A stretch of 64,000 nucleotides of DNA from Noviluteimonas caseinilytica (GTDB taxonomy: Bacteria > Pseudomonadota > Gammaproteobacteria > Xanthomonadales > Xanthomonadaceae). The notes under the pieces were generated by a model, which was given only the letters and a program-made list of their open reading frames with translations, did not search any database and had not been told where the DNA came from. A program made the translations under genes and the position numbers. Shown in pieces: positions 33,294 to 42,753 of this stretch (its first letter is position 1; each line of letters begins with the position of its first letter). The DNA lies in assembly GCF_018406605.1 (NCBI RefSeq), contig NZ_AP024545.1:2604001-2668000 (forward strand), in the 5' to 3' direction.

Positions 33294-33773
33294 ATGTTGT
33301 CGACCATTCTCAACGTGGTGTACGTCCTGATCGCGATCGCCATGATCGCGCTCATCCTCATGCAGCGGGGCGCGGGTGCGCAGGCCGGTTCCGGCTTCGG
33401 CGCGGGCGCTTCGGCGACCGTGTTCGGTTCGCGCGGCGCCGGCAACTTCCTGTCCAAGAGCACGAAGTACCTGGCGATCCTGTTCTTCCTGATCAGCATG
33501 GGCATGGCCTACATGGCCGTGCACAAGGCAGGCCCGAAGGCCGGCCCGAACCAGCCGGTCGCGCAGGACCTGGGCCTGATGTCGTCGGTCCCGGCCGCGC
33601 CGGCCACCGCCGCGCCGTCGGGTTCCGCGGTCCCGGTCGCGCCGACGACGAATACTTCGGTCCCGACGGCCCCGGCCGCGGCGACCACGGTCGTGCAACC
33701 CGCGACGACGCAGCCCGCCACCACGGCGCCTGCGACGACGCAATCGCCGAAGACGCCTACGCAGGGCGGCTGA
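33294..33773 (+). CDS. secG: Preprotein translocase subunit SecG
   Basis: A 159-residue inner-membrane protein of the SecYEG translocon. The N-terminal half has two membrane helices (TILNVVYVLIAIAMIALILM and YLAILFFLISMGMAYMAV) flanking the conserved cytoplasmic loop QRGAGAQAGSGFGAGASATVFGSRG (residues 24-48). The remaining 80 or so residues are a Pro/Ala/Thr-rich low-complexity tail ending TQSPKTPTQGG, longer than in E. coli SecG (110 residues). Such tails are common in this family and are probably disordered. It follows tpiA closely and likely shares its transcript. Confidence 0.95.
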   Translation: MLSTILNVVYVLIAIAMIALILMQRGAGAQAGSGFGAGASATVFGSRGAGNFLSKSTKYLAILFFLISMGMAYMAVHKAGPKAGPNQPVAQDLGLMSSVPAAPATAAPSGSAVPVAPTTNTSVPTAPAAATTVVQPATTQPATTAPATTQSPKTPTQGG

Positions 33774-33780
33774 TAGCGAT

Positions 33781-33786
33781 TACAAT
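33781..33786 (+). promoter_or_regulatory. -10 element for tRNA-Leu
   Basis: TACAAT lies 38 bases upstream of the tRNA-Leu 5' end, right after the secG stop. A good -35 is not evident, so the tRNA could also be processed from the secG transcript. Confidence 0.4.
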
Positions 33787-33824
33787 GCGCGACTCCGCAG
33801 CGCATGCGCTGCGGGAACCTGATT

Positions 33825-33909
33825 GCCCAGGTGGCGGAATTGGTAGACGCACTACCTTGAGGTGGTAGCGACGCAAGTCGTGGGGGTTCGAGTCCCCCCT
33901 TGGGCACCA
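33825..33909 (+). tRNA. tRNA-Leu (anticodon GAG)
   Basis: An 85-nt class II tRNA. The acceptor arms GCCCAGG and CTTGGGC pair (one G-T), the D arm contains GGTAGACGC, the anticodon stem CTACC/GGTAG encloses loop TTGAGGT with anticodon GAG (reads CUC/CUU), and the T arm is GGGGGTTCGAGTCCCCC. The 3' CCA is encoded (ends ACCA). Confidence 0.97.
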
Positions 33910-33985
33910 TACGCAGCAACTCAGACGACGCCGGTCCAACCCTGCAGGGGACACCGGCCGTCGGACTGGAACGAGAGGTCCGAGC

Positions 33986-34342
33986 GTGCTGGCCGAATAC
34001 CTGCCGACCCTGCTGTTCCTGATCGTCGCCACCGGTATCGGCGTCGCCCTCATCATCATCGGCAACGTGCTGGGGCCCAAGCGCCCGAGCGCCGAGAAAC
34101 TTTCCCCGTACGAATGCGGCTTCGCGGCCTTCGAGGACGCGCGGATGCAGTTCGACGTCCGCTATTACCTGATCGCGATCCTGTTCATCGTGTTCGACCT
34201 GGAAATCGCGTTCGTCTTCCCGTGGGCGCTCGTGTTCCGCGAACTGGGCGTGTTCGGCCTGGTGGAGATGGGCGTGTTCCTCGCGCTGCTGGTGATCGGT
34301 TTCGTCTACGTCTGGAAGAAGGGTGCGCTGGAATGGGAGTGA
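33986..34342 (+). CDS. nuoA: NADH-quinone oxidoreductase subunit A
   Basis: A 118-residue membrane subunit of complex I, with three predicted helices. The conserved segment KLSPYECGFAAFEDARMQFDV (about residues 37-57) and VFDLEIAFVFPWA identify it. The start is GTG at 33986, preceded by GAGAGG; no in-frame ATG lies nearby. It opens the 14-gene nuo operon that runs without a break to 48824. Its stop overlaps the nuoB start by 10 bases. Confidence 0.96.
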   Translation: MLAEYLPTLLFLIVATGIGVALIIIGNVLGPKRPSAEKLSPYECGFAAFEDARMQFDVRYYLIAILFIVFDLEIAFVFPWALVFRELGVFGLVEMGVFLALLVIGFVYVWKKGALEWE

Positions 34343-34923
34343 TCCAGACTGTTTCGGGGTTGATGCACAACCCGCTGCCGGAAGATCGCGTCGGCGACAT
34401 CCTGCGGCCGGAAGGCGAGAACCCGCTGCTGCAGCAGGGCTACGTCACGACGAGCATGGATGCGCTGTGGAACTGGGCGCGCACCGGCTCGATGTGGCCG
34501 ATGACCTTCGGCCTGGCTTGCTGCGCGGTCGAAATGATGCACGCCGGCGCCGCGCGCCTGGACCTCGACCGTTACGGCGTCGTGTTCCGTCCTTCGCCGC
34601 GCCAGTCCGACGTGATGATCGTCGCCGGCACGCTCGTCAATAAAATGGCCCCGGCGCTGCGCAAGGTCTACGACCAGATGCCCGACCCGAAGTGGGTCAT
34701 CTCGATGGGCAGCTGCGCCAATGGCGGCGGTTACTACCATTACTCGTACGCCGTCGTGCGCGGTTGCGATCGCATCGTGCCCGTCGACATCTACGTGCCG
34801 GGTTGCCCGCCGACCGCCGAAGCGCTGGTCTACGGCATCCTGCAGTTGCAGAAGAAGATCCGCCGCAACGAAACGCATCCCTTCCGCAAGAAGGAAGCAG
34901 CGTCGCCGGAGCTGAGCGCATGA
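34333..34923 (+). CDS. nuoB: NADH-quinone oxidoreductase subunit B
   Basis: A 196-residue peripheral-arm subunit that binds iron-sulfur cluster N2, the last cluster before quinone. The tandem cysteines in FGLACCAVEMMH plus those in SMGSCANGGGYY and VPGCPPTAEAL are all present. It overlaps nuoA by 10 bases and shares ATGA with nuoC. The C-terminal extension ETHPFRKKEAASPELSA is weakly conserved. Confidence 0.97.
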   Translation: MGVIQTVSGLMHNPLPEDRVGDILRPEGENPLLQQGYVTTSMDALWNWARTGSMWPMTFGLACCAVEMMHAGAARLDLDRYGVVFRPSPRQSDVMIVAGTLVNKMAPALRKVYDQMPDPKWVISMGSCANGGGYYHYSYAVVRGCDRIVPVDIYVPGCPPTAEALVYGILQLQKKIRRNETHPFRKKEAASPELSA

Positions 34924-35708
34924 GCACGGCGGAGTTCGGCGAGCGCCTGCGCGCGCATTTCACCGACGCTGCCTGGGCCGGCGCGAAGTTCGACGTGGTG
35001 CAGCCGCGCAACGAAATCACGCTCGACGTCGCCCCCGACCGCTGGCACGACGCCTGCCGCGCGCTGCGCGACGACTTCGGCTTCGAGCTGTGCATGGACG
35101 TGTGCGGCGTGGATTACCTCGGCTACGGCATCGACGAGTGGGACACCACCGACGTGTCGTCCGAAGGCTTCAGCCGCGGCGTCGAAGGCCGCGGCCCGGG
35201 CCGCTTCAAGTACGGCGAAGCGCCGAGCGTCGCGGGCCTGGAATCGGGCCGCCGCTACGCGGTCGTCGCGCACCTGTTGTCGATGCAGCACAACCTGCGC
35301 ATCCGCGTGCGCTGCTTCGCCGCCGACGACACGATGCCCGTCGTGCGTTCGGTCGTGGACCTGTGGCCGGGCGCCAACTGGTTCGAGCGCGAAGCGTTCG
35401 ACATGTTCGGCATCCTGTTCGAAGGCCACCCGGACCTGCGCCGCATCCTCACCGACTACGGTTTCGTCGGCCACCCGTTCCGCAAGGACTTCCCGCTGAT
35501 CGGCAACGTCGAAGTGCGTTACGACGCCGAGAAGCAGCGCGTGGTGTACGAACCGGTCACCTCCGTCGAACCGCGCGTCCTCGTGCCGCGCGTGATCCGC
35601 GACGACGCGCGTTACGCCACGGCAGCAGGCGAGGGCGGCGACTTGCGTCCGCACAGCGCCGGCCGCGCGCAGCGCTCGGTGCCGTCGAGCACGGAGGCCA
35701 AGGAATGA
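34920..35708 (+). CDS. nuoC: NADH-quinone oxidoreductase subunit C (30 kDa)
   Basis: A 262-residue peripheral-arm subunit of complex I, encoded separately from nuoD rather than fused as in E. coli. The 30-kDa signature is ANWFEREAFDMFGILFEGHP and RILTDYGFVGHPFRKDFP. A Gly/Ser-rich insertion (EGFSRGVEGRGPGRF) interrupts the N-terminal domain. The last 30 or so residues (GEGGDLRPHSAGRAQR...) look disordered. ATGA overlaps link it to nuoB and nuoD. Confidence 0.96.
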   Translation: MSTAEFGERLRAHFTDAAWAGAKFDVVQPRNEITLDVAPDRWHDACRALRDDFGFELCMDVCGVDYLGYGIDEWDTTDVSSEGFSRGVEGRGPGRFKYGEAPSVAGLESGRRYAVVAHLLSMQHNLRIRVRCFAADDTMPVVRSVVDLWPGANWFEREAFDMFGILFEGHPDLRRILTDYGFVGHPFRKDFPLIGNVEVRYDAEKQRVVYEPVTSVEPRVLVPRVIRDDARYATAAGEGGDLRPHSAGRAQRSVPSSTEAKE

Positions 35709-37009
35709 ACGCCCGCCTGTTGCCCCCCGTGAACACCGCGACCTCCGGCCTCAACAACGCCGAGATCCGCAACTACACGCTCAACTTCGGCCCGCAGCAT
35801 CCGGCCGCGCACGGCGTGCTGCGCCTGATCCTCGAAATGGACGGTGAAATCGTCCAGCGCGCCGATCCGCACATCGGCCTGCTGCATCGCGGCACCGAGA
35901 AGCTCGTCGAATCCAAGCCCTACAACCAGTCGATCGGCTACATGGATCGCCTGGATTACGTGTCGATGATGTGCAACGAGCACGCCTACGTGCGCGGCAT
36001 CGAAACGCTGCTGGGCATCGAAGCTCCCGAACGCGCGCAGTGGATCCGCACGATGTTCGACGAGATCACGCGCATCCTGAATCATCTGATGTGGGTGGGC
36101 TCCAACGCGCTCGACCTCGGCGCGATGGCGGTGTTCCTGTACGCCTTCCGCGAACGCGAAGAGCTGATGGACGTGTACGAAGCGGTGTCGGGCGCGCGCA
36201 TGCACGCCACGTATTACCGCCCCGGTGGCGTGTACCGCGACCTCCCGGACCGCATGCCGCAGTACCGCGAATCGCCGTGGAAGAAGGGCGGCAAGCTCAA
36301 GCGCTTCAACGAGTGGCGCGAAGGCTCGATGCTCGACTACCTGGAAGCCTTCACCAAGGACTTCCCCAAGCGCGTCGACGAATACGAAACGCTCCTCACC
36401 GAGAACCGCATCTGGAAGCAGCGCACCGTCGGCATCGGCGTCGTGTCGCCCGAGGATGCGCTGGCGTGGGGCATGAGCGGCCCGATGGTGCGCGGCTCCG
36501 GCCTTGCGTGGGACCTGCGCAAGAAGCAGCCCTACGCCAAGTACGCCGAAGTCGACTTCGACATTCCGCTCGGCACCAACGGCGACTGCTACGACCGCTA
36601 CCTGGTGCGCGTCGCCGAAATGCGCCAGTCCAACCACATCATCGAACAGTGCGTGCGCTGGCTGAAGGCCAACCCGGGCCCGGTGATGCTGGACAACTAC
36701 AAGGTCGCGCCTCCCTCCCGCGAGGAGATGAAGGACGACATGGAAGCGCTGATCCACCACTTCAAGTTGTTCACCGAAGGCTACTGCGTCCCCGCGGGCG
36801 AAACGTATTCCGCGGTGGAAGCGCCCAAGGGCGAATTCGGCGTGTACCTGGTCAGCGACGGCGCCAACAAGCCGTTCCGCTGCAAGCTGCGCGCGCCGGG
36901 CTTCGCGCACCTGTCGTCAATGGACCACGTCGTGAAGGGCCACATGCTGGCCGACGTGGTCGCGATGATCGGCACCTACGACGTGGTGTTCGGCGAGATC
37001 GATCGCTGA
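35705..37009 (+). CDS. nuoD: NADH-quinone oxidoreductase subunit D (49 kDa)
   Basis: A 434-residue subunit that forms the quinone-binding site with NuoB. Diagnostic segments are FGPQHPAAHGVLRLILEMDGE (HP...H motif, residues about 29-49), IGLLHRGTEKL, GMSGPMVRGSG and the C-terminal MIGTYDVVFGEIDR. Length is as expected for the unfused protein. The gene overlaps nuoC by 4 bases; a 37-base gap separates it from nuoE. Confidence 0.97.
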   Translation: MNARLLPPVNTATSGLNNAEIRNYTLNFGPQHPAAHGVLRLILEMDGEIVQRADPHIGLLHRGTEKLVESKPYNQSIGYMDRLDYVSMMCNEHAYVRGIETLLGIEAPERAQWIRTMFDEITRILNHLMWVGSNALDLGAMAVFLYAFREREELMDVYEAVSGARMHATYYRPGGVYRDLPDRMPQYRESPWKKGGKLKRFNEWREGSMLDYLEAFTKDFPKRVDEYETLLTENRIWKQRTVGIGVVSPEDALAWGMSGPMVRGSGLAWDLRKKQPYAKYAEVDFDIPLGTNGDCYDRYLVRVAEMRQSNHIIEQCVRWLKANPGPVMLDNYKVAPPSREEMKDDMEALIHHFKLFTEGYCVPAGETYSAVEAPKGEFGVYLVSDGANKPFRCKLRAPGFAHLSSMDHVVKGHMLADVVAMIGTYDVVFGEIDR

Positions 37010-37046
37010 ACCCGTGTGGCAATGAATCGAGCAAGGCACTGATCCG

Positions 37047-37574
37047 ATGAGAGCGACCGGCAATTTCGAGAACGCGCGCAACGTGGACCCGCAGCAGGTG
37101 CTGTCGGACGCCACGCGGGCGCACATCGATCACTGGCTGACCAAGTTCCCCGCCGACCGCAAGCGTTCGGCCGTGCTGCAGGGCCTGCACGCCGCGCAGG
37201 AACAGAACGGCGGCTGGCTCAGCGACGAACTGATCGCCGCGGTGGCAAAGTACCTCGACCTGCCGCCGGTGTGGGCGTACGAAGTCGCCACGTTCTATTC
37301 GATGTTCGAGACGCAGAAGGTCGGCCGCCACAACGTCGCCTTCTGCACCAACATCAGCTGCTGGCTCAACGGCGCCGAAGACCTGGTCGCGCACGCGGAG
37401 AAGAAACTCGGCTGCAAGCTGGGCGAATCCACGAGCGACGGCCGCGTGTTCCTCAAGCGCGAAGAAGAGTGCCTCGCCGCGTGCTGCGGCGCGCCGATGA
37501 TGGTCATCAACGGCCACTACCACGAGAAGCTGACGCCCGAGAAGGTCGACGCCCTCCTGGACGGGCTGGAGTAA
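37047..37574 (+). CDS. nuoE: NADH-quinone oxidoreductase subunit E (24 kDa)
   Basis: A 175-residue thioredoxin-like subunit of the NADH dehydrogenase module carrying the N1a [2Fe-2S] cluster. The four Cys ligands lie in CTNISCWLNGA and EECLAACCGAPMM. The N-terminal helix region contains LQGLHAAQEQNGGWLS. The ATG at 37047 opens MRATGNFENARN. It is followed after only 5 bases by nuoF. Confidence 0.96.
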   Translation: MRATGNFENARNVDPQQVLSDATRAHIDHWLTKFPADRKRSAVLQGLHAAQEQNGGWLSDELIAAVAKYLDLPPVWAYEVATFYSMFETQKVGRHNVAFCTNISCWLNGAEDLVAHAEKKLGCKLGESTSDGRVFLKREEECLAACCGAPMMVINGHYHEKLTPEKVDALLDGLE

Positions 37575-37579
37575 TCGCA

Positions 37580-38947
37580 ATGGCCGGCCACTCCCATTAC
37601 AGCGATCCCACCGGTCCCGTCGGCCCCGCGCCGCAGGAGCACAACGTCGTCTACACGACGCTGCACTTCGACAAGCCGTGGTCGTACGACAATTATTTGA
37701 AGACCGGCGGTTATTCCGCGCTGCGCAAGATCCTCGAAGAGAAGATCGAGCCGGCGGCGGTGATCGAGATGGTCAAGGCCTCGGGCCTGCGCGGCCGCGG
37801 CGGCGCGGGCTTCCCCACCGGCCTGAAGTGGTCCTTCATGCCGAAGGGCCCGGGCACCAAGTACATCCTGTGCAACTCGGACGAATCCGAACCCGGCACG
37901 GCGAAGGACCGCGACATCCTGCGCTACAACCCGCACGCGGTGATCGAAGGCATGGCGATCGCGTGCTACGCCACCGGTTCCACCGCGGCGTACAACTACC
38001 TGCGCGGTGAATTCCACCACGAGCCCTTCGAGCATCTCGAAGAGGCCACGCGCGAAGCGTATGCCAACGGCTGGCTCGGCAAGAACGTGCTCGGCACGGG
38101 CGTCGACATCGACCTGTACAACGTGCTCGGCGCCGGCGCCTACATCTGCGGCGAAGAAACCGCGCTGATGGAATCGCTGGAAGGCAAGAAGGGCCAGCCG
38201 CGCTACAAGCCGCCGTTCCCGGCCAACTTCGGCCTGTACGGCAAGCCGACGACGATCAACAACACCGAAACCTACGCGTCCGTGCCGGCGATCATCCGCA
38301 ACGGCGCGGAGTGGTTCCTCAACCTCGGCAAGCCGAACAACGGCGGGCCGAAGGTGTTCTCGGTGTCGGGGCATGTCGCCAAGCCAGGCAATTTCGAAAT
38401 CCGCCTCGGCACGCCGTTCTCCGAACTCCTGCAGCTCGCCGGCGGCATCCGCAACGGCCACAAGCTCAAGGCCGTCATCCCCGGCGGTTCGTCGATGAAG
38501 GTCCTGCCGGCCGACGCGATGATGGCCTGCACGATGGATTACGACTCGATCCAGAAGGCCGGTTCGGGCCTGGGGTCGGGCGCCGTCATCGTGATGGACG
38601 AAACCACCTGCATGGTGCGCGCGTGCCAGCGCATCGCGCGCTTCTACTTCAAGGAAAGCTGCGGCCAGTGCACGCCGTGCCGCGAAGGCACCGGCTGGAT
38701 GTACCGCATGCTCACGCGCATCGTGGAAGGCAAGGCCACGCTCGACGACCTGCAGATGCTGCGCGCCGCCGCGGGCCAGATCGAAGGCCACACCATCTGC
38801 GCGTTCGGCGAAGCCGCCGCGTGGCCGGTGCAGGGCTTCCTGCACCACTTCTGGGACGAATTCGAATACGCCATCGTCAATGGACGCTTCCTGGTCGACG
38901 ACCAGCGCGCCGGCACGGTGGTCCCCAAAGAGGACGTTGCCGCATGA
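37580..38947 (+). CDS. nuoF: NADH-quinone oxidoreductase subunit F (NADH- and FMN-binding)
   Basis: A 455-residue flavoprotein that oxidises NADH and feeds electrons through FMN. The NADH/FMN loop GLRGRGGAGFPTGLKW, the flavin site CNSDESEPGTAKDRD and AYICGEETALMESL are present. The N3 [4Fe-4S] cluster motif is ESCGQCTPCREG with the fourth Cys in HTICAFGE. The ATG at 37580 is 5 bases after nuoE. Its stop overlaps the nuoG start (ATGA). Confidence 0.97.
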   Translation: MAGHSHYSDPTGPVGPAPQEHNVVYTTLHFDKPWSYDNYLKTGGYSALRKILEEKIEPAAVIEMVKASGLRGRGGAGFPTGLKWSFMPKGPGTKYILCNSDESEPGTAKDRDILRYNPHAVIEGMAIACYATGSTAAYNYLRGEFHHEPFEHLEEATREAYANGWLGKNVLGTGVDIDLYNVLGAGAYICGEETALMESLEGKKGQPRYKPPFPANFGLYGKPTTINNTETYASVPAIIRNGAEWFLNLGKPNNGGPKVFSVSGHVAKPGNFEIRLGTPFSELLQLAGGIRNGHKLKAVIPGGSSMKVLPADAMMACTMDYDSIQKAGSGLGSGAVIVMDETTCMVRACQRIARFYFKESCGQCTPCREGTGWMYRMLTRIVEGKATLDDLQMLRAAAGQIEGHTICAFGEAAAWPVQGFLHHFWDEFEYAIVNGRFLVDDQRAGTVVPKEDVAA

Positions 38948-41196
38948 GCGCCGTCGTGAACACTGGTTCGGAGCCGGACATCACCAAGCCCGTCGTGCCC
39001 GAAGGCCACGTCGCCATCGAGATCGACGGCGTCGCGATGACAGCGCCGAAGGGCTCGATGATCATCCAGGCCGCCGACAAGGCCGGCATCCCGATCCCGC
39101 GCTTCTGCTACCACGACAAGCTCAGCGTCGCGGCCAACTGCCGCATGTGCCTGGTGGAAGTCGAGAAGATGCCGAAGCCCGCGCCCGCGTGCGCGACGCC
39201 GGTGATGGACGGCATGAAGGTCGTCACGCGCAGCGACAAGGCGTTGAAGTCGCAGCGCAACGTGATGGAATTCCTGCTGATCAACCATCCGCTCGACTGC
39301 CCCATCTGCGACCAGGGCGGCGAGTGCGAACTGCAGGACCTCTCGCTCGGCTACGGCCGTTCGGTCTCGCGCTTCAGCGAACGCAAGCGCGTGGTGGCCG
39401 ACGAAGATTTCGGCCCGCTGGTCGCCAGCGACATGACCCGCTGCATCCAGTGCACGCGCTGCGTGCGCTTCACCGCGGAAGTGGCCGGCACGTACGAACT
39501 CGGCGGCATGCTGCGCGGCGAGAACCTGCAGATCGGCACCTACGACGGCAAGCCGCTGACGACGGAACTCTCCGGCAACGTCATCGACGTGTGCCCGGTC
39601 GGCGCGCTGACCAACAAGGTGTTCCGCTTCAAGGCGCGCCCGTGGGAACTGGTGGCGCGCGAATCGCTGGGCTATCACGACGCGCTCGGCAGCAATCTCT
39701 TCCTGCACGTGCGCCGCGGCGAGATCCTGCGCACCGTGCCGCGCGACAACGATGCGGTGAACGAGTGCTGGCTCTCGGACCGCGATCGCTATTCGCACCA
39801 GGGCCTGTACGCGGCCGATCGCGCCAACGTGCCGCTCGTCCGCGACGGCGATACGTTCCGCGAAGCGTCGTGGGAAGAAGCGCTGGCCAAGGCCGCGAAG
39901 ATCCTGCGCGACAACGGCGGCGACCAGGTCGGCGTGCTCGTGCATCCGGCCACGTCCAACGAAGAGGGCGCGTTGCTCGCGCGCCTCGCCGAAGGCCTGG
40001 GCACCGGCAACCTCGACCACCGCATCGCGCAGCACGACCTGTCCGACGGCGCGGTGGCCGAAGCGTTCGGCATGCCGGTGTCCGAGATCGAGAACGCGGA
40101 CGCCATCGTCCTCGTCGGCACGCACCTGCGCCACGAACTCCCGCTGCTGCACCAGCGCCTGCGCCAGGCGCAGCGCAAGGGCGCGCGCATCCACATGGTC
40201 AACCCGGTCGCGTTCGATGTCGCCTTCGAACTGGCGTCGTCCACGATCGTGCCGCCGTCGCAGCTCGCGACCGCGCTGGCCGGTGTGGACCTGGGTGATG
40301 CGAAGCGTGCCGTCGTGATCGTCGGTGCCGTCGCGGAACTCGGCGACCACGCCGCGGCCGTGCGTGCCGCCGTGCGCGGCTTCGCTTCGGCCAACAACGC
40401 CGCCATCTGCCGCATTCCGCAGGGCGCGAACGCGCTGGGCCTGGCGCGCATGGGCGTGCTGCCGACGGCGCGCGATGCGAAGGCCATGCTCGCCGACGCC
40501 CGCAGCGCGTACGTGATCTACGGCATCGAACCCGGCCTGGATTTCGCCGACCAGAAGAGCGCGCTCGACGCGTTGTCGCGTGCGCAGGTCGTGGCCTTCA
40601 GCCATTACGCGTGCGAATCCACGCGCAAGGTTGCCGACGTGATCCTGCCGATCGGCGCGCTGCCGGAAGTCGATGCGTCGATGACCAACCTCGACGGCCG
40701 CGACCAGGGCGGCGTCGCGGGCGGCAAGCTGCCGGGCCAGGCGCGCCAGGGCTGGCGCGTGCTGCGCGCGCTCGGTGGCGACCTCGGCGTGCCGGGGTTC
40801 GAGTTCACGCATTTCGACGGACTGCGCGCCGGCATGCAGCCGCGCAAGGTCGACGTCGCGAAGGGCGAAGCCCCCGCGCACGCACAGCCGCACGGCGCCG
40901 GGCTTGAAGTCGTCGCGTCGCAGGCGATCTACCGCACCGACGGCACCGTGCGTCGCGCCGAAGCGCTGCAGGCGCATCCGCTCACGCTGGGCGCGCGCAT
41001 CGTGCTGCATCCGGAAGACGCGGGCGCCGCCGGCGTGCATGCCGATGGCGTGGCGAAGGTCGCCACCAACGCGGGCACGGCCACGTTGCCGGTTGCGGTG
41101 AGCGACAAGGTCGCGCGCGGCTGCGCGTGGGTCGAATCGGGTTACGGCGCCACGGCCGCGCTGCTGTCGGGCAACGTCGAGGTGCGACGCGCATGA
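38944..41196 (+). CDS. nuoG: NADH-quinone oxidoreductase subunit G
   Basis: A 750-residue iron-sulfur subunit. The N-terminal [2Fe-2S] ferredoxin domain has FCYHDKLSVAANCRMCLVEV and ACATPV. The His-ligated cluster follows (HPLDCPICDQGGECELQD), then a [4Fe-4S] motif CIQCTRCVRF. The rest is a molybdopterin-oxidoreductase-like domain without cofactor chemistry, ending in a shorter C-terminus than E. coli NuoG (about 900 residues). It shares ATGA with nuoF and nuoH. Confidence 0.96.
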   Translation: MSAVVNTGSEPDITKPVVPEGHVAIEIDGVAMTAPKGSMIIQAADKAGIPIPRFCYHDKLSVAANCRMCLVEVEKMPKPAPACATPVMDGMKVVTRSDKALKSQRNVMEFLLINHPLDCPICDQGGECELQDLSLGYGRSVSRFSERKRVVADEDFGPLVASDMTRCIQCTRCVRFTAEVAGTYELGGMLRGENLQIGTYDGKPLTTELSGNVIDVCPVGALTNKVFRFKARPWELVARESLGYHDALGSNLFLHVRRGEILRTVPRDNDAVNECWLSDRDRYSHQGLYAADRANVPLVRDGDTFREASWEEALAKAAKILRDNGGDQVGVLVHPATSNEEGALLARLAEGLGTGNLDHRIAQHDLSDGAVAEAFGMPVSEIENADAIVLVGTHLRHELPLLHQRLRQAQRKGARIHMVNPVAFDVAFELASSTIVPPSQLATALAGVDLGDAKRAVVIVGAVAELGDHAAAVRAAVRGFASANNAAICRIPQGANALGLARMGVLPTARDAKAMLADARSAYVIYGIEPGLDFADQKSALDALSRAQVVAFSHYACESTRKVADVILPIGALPEVDASMTNLDGRDQGGVAGGKLPGQARQGWRVLRALGGDLGVPGFEFTHFDGLRAGMQPRKVDVAKGEAPAHAQPHGAGLEVVASQAIYRTDGTVRRAEALQAHPLTLGARIVLHPEDAGAAGVHADGVAKVATNAGTATLPVAVSDKVARGCAWVESGYGATAALLSGNVEVRRA

Positions 41197-42248
41197 TGTA
41201 CGTCGATCTGTTCCGCGACTGGATGCTCTCGCTCGGCGTGATCGGCGCGCTGGCGTGGATCGTGCTGAAGATCCTGCTGATCGCCGTGCCGGTGATCCTG
41301 GGCGTGGCCTTCTACGTGGTGTGGGAGCGCAAGCTGATCGGCTGGATGCACGTGCGCCACGGGCCGATGTACGTGGGCAAGGGCATCCTCCAGGCCTTCG
41401 CCGACGTGTTCAAGCTGCTGTTCAAGGAAGTGGTGCAGCCCACGGTGGCGCAGCCCTTCCTGTATCGCCTCGCGCCGCTGATCGCGCTGGTGCCGGCGTT
41501 CGCCGCGTGGGCGGTGATCCCGTTCGACGCGCAGGTGGTGCTGTCGAATGCGAACGCGGGCCTGCTGTACCTGCTGGCGATGACCTCGCTCGGCGTGTAC
41601 GGCATCATCCTCGCGGGCTGGGCGTCCAACTCCAAGTACGCGTTCCTCGGCGCGATGCGCGCCGCGGCGCAGGTGGTGTCGTACGAGATCTCGATGGGCT
41701 TCGCGCTGGTCGGCGTGCTCATCGCGGCCGGCAGCCTCAACCTCTCGGAGATCGTGATGGCGCAGGCGGGCAACGCCGGCCTGTTCGAGTGGTTCATGTG
41801 GCCGCTGTTCCCGTTGTTCATCGTGTACTTCGTGTCCGGCGTGGCCGAGACCAACCGCGCGCCGTTCGACGTGGTGGAAGGCGAATCGGAAATCGTCGCC
41901 GGCCACATGGTCGAGTACTCCGGTTCGCAGTTCGCGCTGTTCTTCCTGGCCGAGTACGCCAACATGCTGCTCGTCAGCGTGACGACGTCGATCTTCTTCC
42001 TCGGCGGCTGGCTGAGCCCGTTCCATGGCCTCGGCATCCCGTTCCTGTCCGCTGACGGCTGGTGGTGGCTGGCGCCGAAGGTCTTCTTCTTTGCGAGCTG
42101 CTTCATCTGGTTCCGCGCGTCCTTCCCGCGCTACCGCTACGACCAGATCATGCGACTGGGCTGGAAGGTGTTCATCCCGGTCACCATCGCGTGGATCTTC
42201 GTCACCGCGCTGCTCGTCCACTTCAACGTGTTCACGAAGGGGCTGTGA
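41193..42248 (+). CDS. nuoH: NADH-quinone oxidoreductase subunit H
   Basis: A 351-residue membrane subunit with eight predicted helices that docks the peripheral arm and forms part of the quinone channel. Signatures include YVVWERKLIGWMHVRHGP and ETNRAPFDVVEGESEIVAG (about residues 225-243), plus FRASFPRYRYDQIM. The ATG at 41193 (MMYVDLF) overlaps the nuoG stop; the longer upstream frame is antiphase to nuoG and not homologous. Confidence 0.97.
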   Translation: MMYVDLFRDWMLSLGVIGALAWIVLKILLIAVPVILGVAFYVVWERKLIGWMHVRHGPMYVGKGILQAFADVFKLLFKEVVQPTVAQPFLYRLAPLIALVPAFAAWAVIPFDAQVVLSNANAGLLYLLAMTSLGVYGIILAGWASNSKYAFLGAMRAAAQVVSYEISMGFALVGVLIAAGSLNLSEIVMAQAGNAGLFEWFMWPLFPLFIVYFVSGVAETNRAPFDVVEGESEIVAGHMVEYSGSQFALFFLAEYANMLLVSVTTSIFFLGGWLSPFHGLGIPFLSADGWWWLAPKVFFFASCFIWFRASFPRYRYDQIMRLGWKVFIPVTIAWIFVTALLVHFNVFTKGL

Positions 42249-42253
42249 CGCGC

Positions 42254-42742
42254 ATGACTCGCATCGTCTCGTTCTTCAAGAGCCTGCTGCTCGTCGAGCT
42301 GATGCAGGGCCTCGGGCTGACGCTCAAGTACCTGTTCCGCCCGAAGTACACGCTGATGTACCCGATGGAAAAGACGCCGCAGTCGCCGCGCTTCCGCGGC
42401 CTGCACGCGTTGCGCCGCTACGCCAACGGCGAAGAGCGCTGCATCGCGTGCAAGCTGTGCGAGGCCGTGTGCCCGGCGCTGGCGATCACCATCGATTCGG
42501 AACAGCGCGCCGACGGCACCCGCCGCACCACGCGCTACGACATCGACCTGTTCAAGTGCATCTTCTGCGGGTTCTGCGAAGAATCCTGCCCGGTGGACTC
42601 GATCGTCGAGACGCACATCCACGAATACCACTTCGACAAGCGCGGGCAGAACATCGCCACCAAGCCGCAGCTGCTGGCCCTCGGCGATCTGCTCGAGCCC
42701 GAGATCGCCGCGCGCCGCGCCGCCGACGCCCCGTTCCGCTGA
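42254..42742 (+). CDS. nuoI: NADH-quinone oxidoreductase subunit I (2x[4Fe-4S] ferredoxin)
   Basis: A 162-residue subunit with two classical [4Fe-4S] motifs, CIACKLCEAVCP and CIFCGFCEESCP, holding clusters N6a and N6b. The N-terminal LKYLFRPKYTLMYP is a membrane-contact helix typical of the family. The ATG at 42254 is 5 bases after nuoH; homology stops upstream of it. Confidence 0.97.
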   Translation: MTRIVSFFKSLLLVELMQGLGLTLKYLFRPKYTLMYPMEKTPQSPRFRGLHALRRYANGEERCIACKLCEAVCPALAITIDSEQRADGTRRTTRYDIDLFKCIFCGFCEESCPVDSIVETHIHEYHFDKRGQNIATKPQLLALGDLLEPEIAARRAADAPFR

Positions 42743-42753
42743 GCCCGAGACTT

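Noticed and set aside
38644..41040. 798-codon minus-strand frame opposite nuoF/nuoG
   Set aside because: Shadow of conserved complex I genes that have all cluster-binding cysteines.
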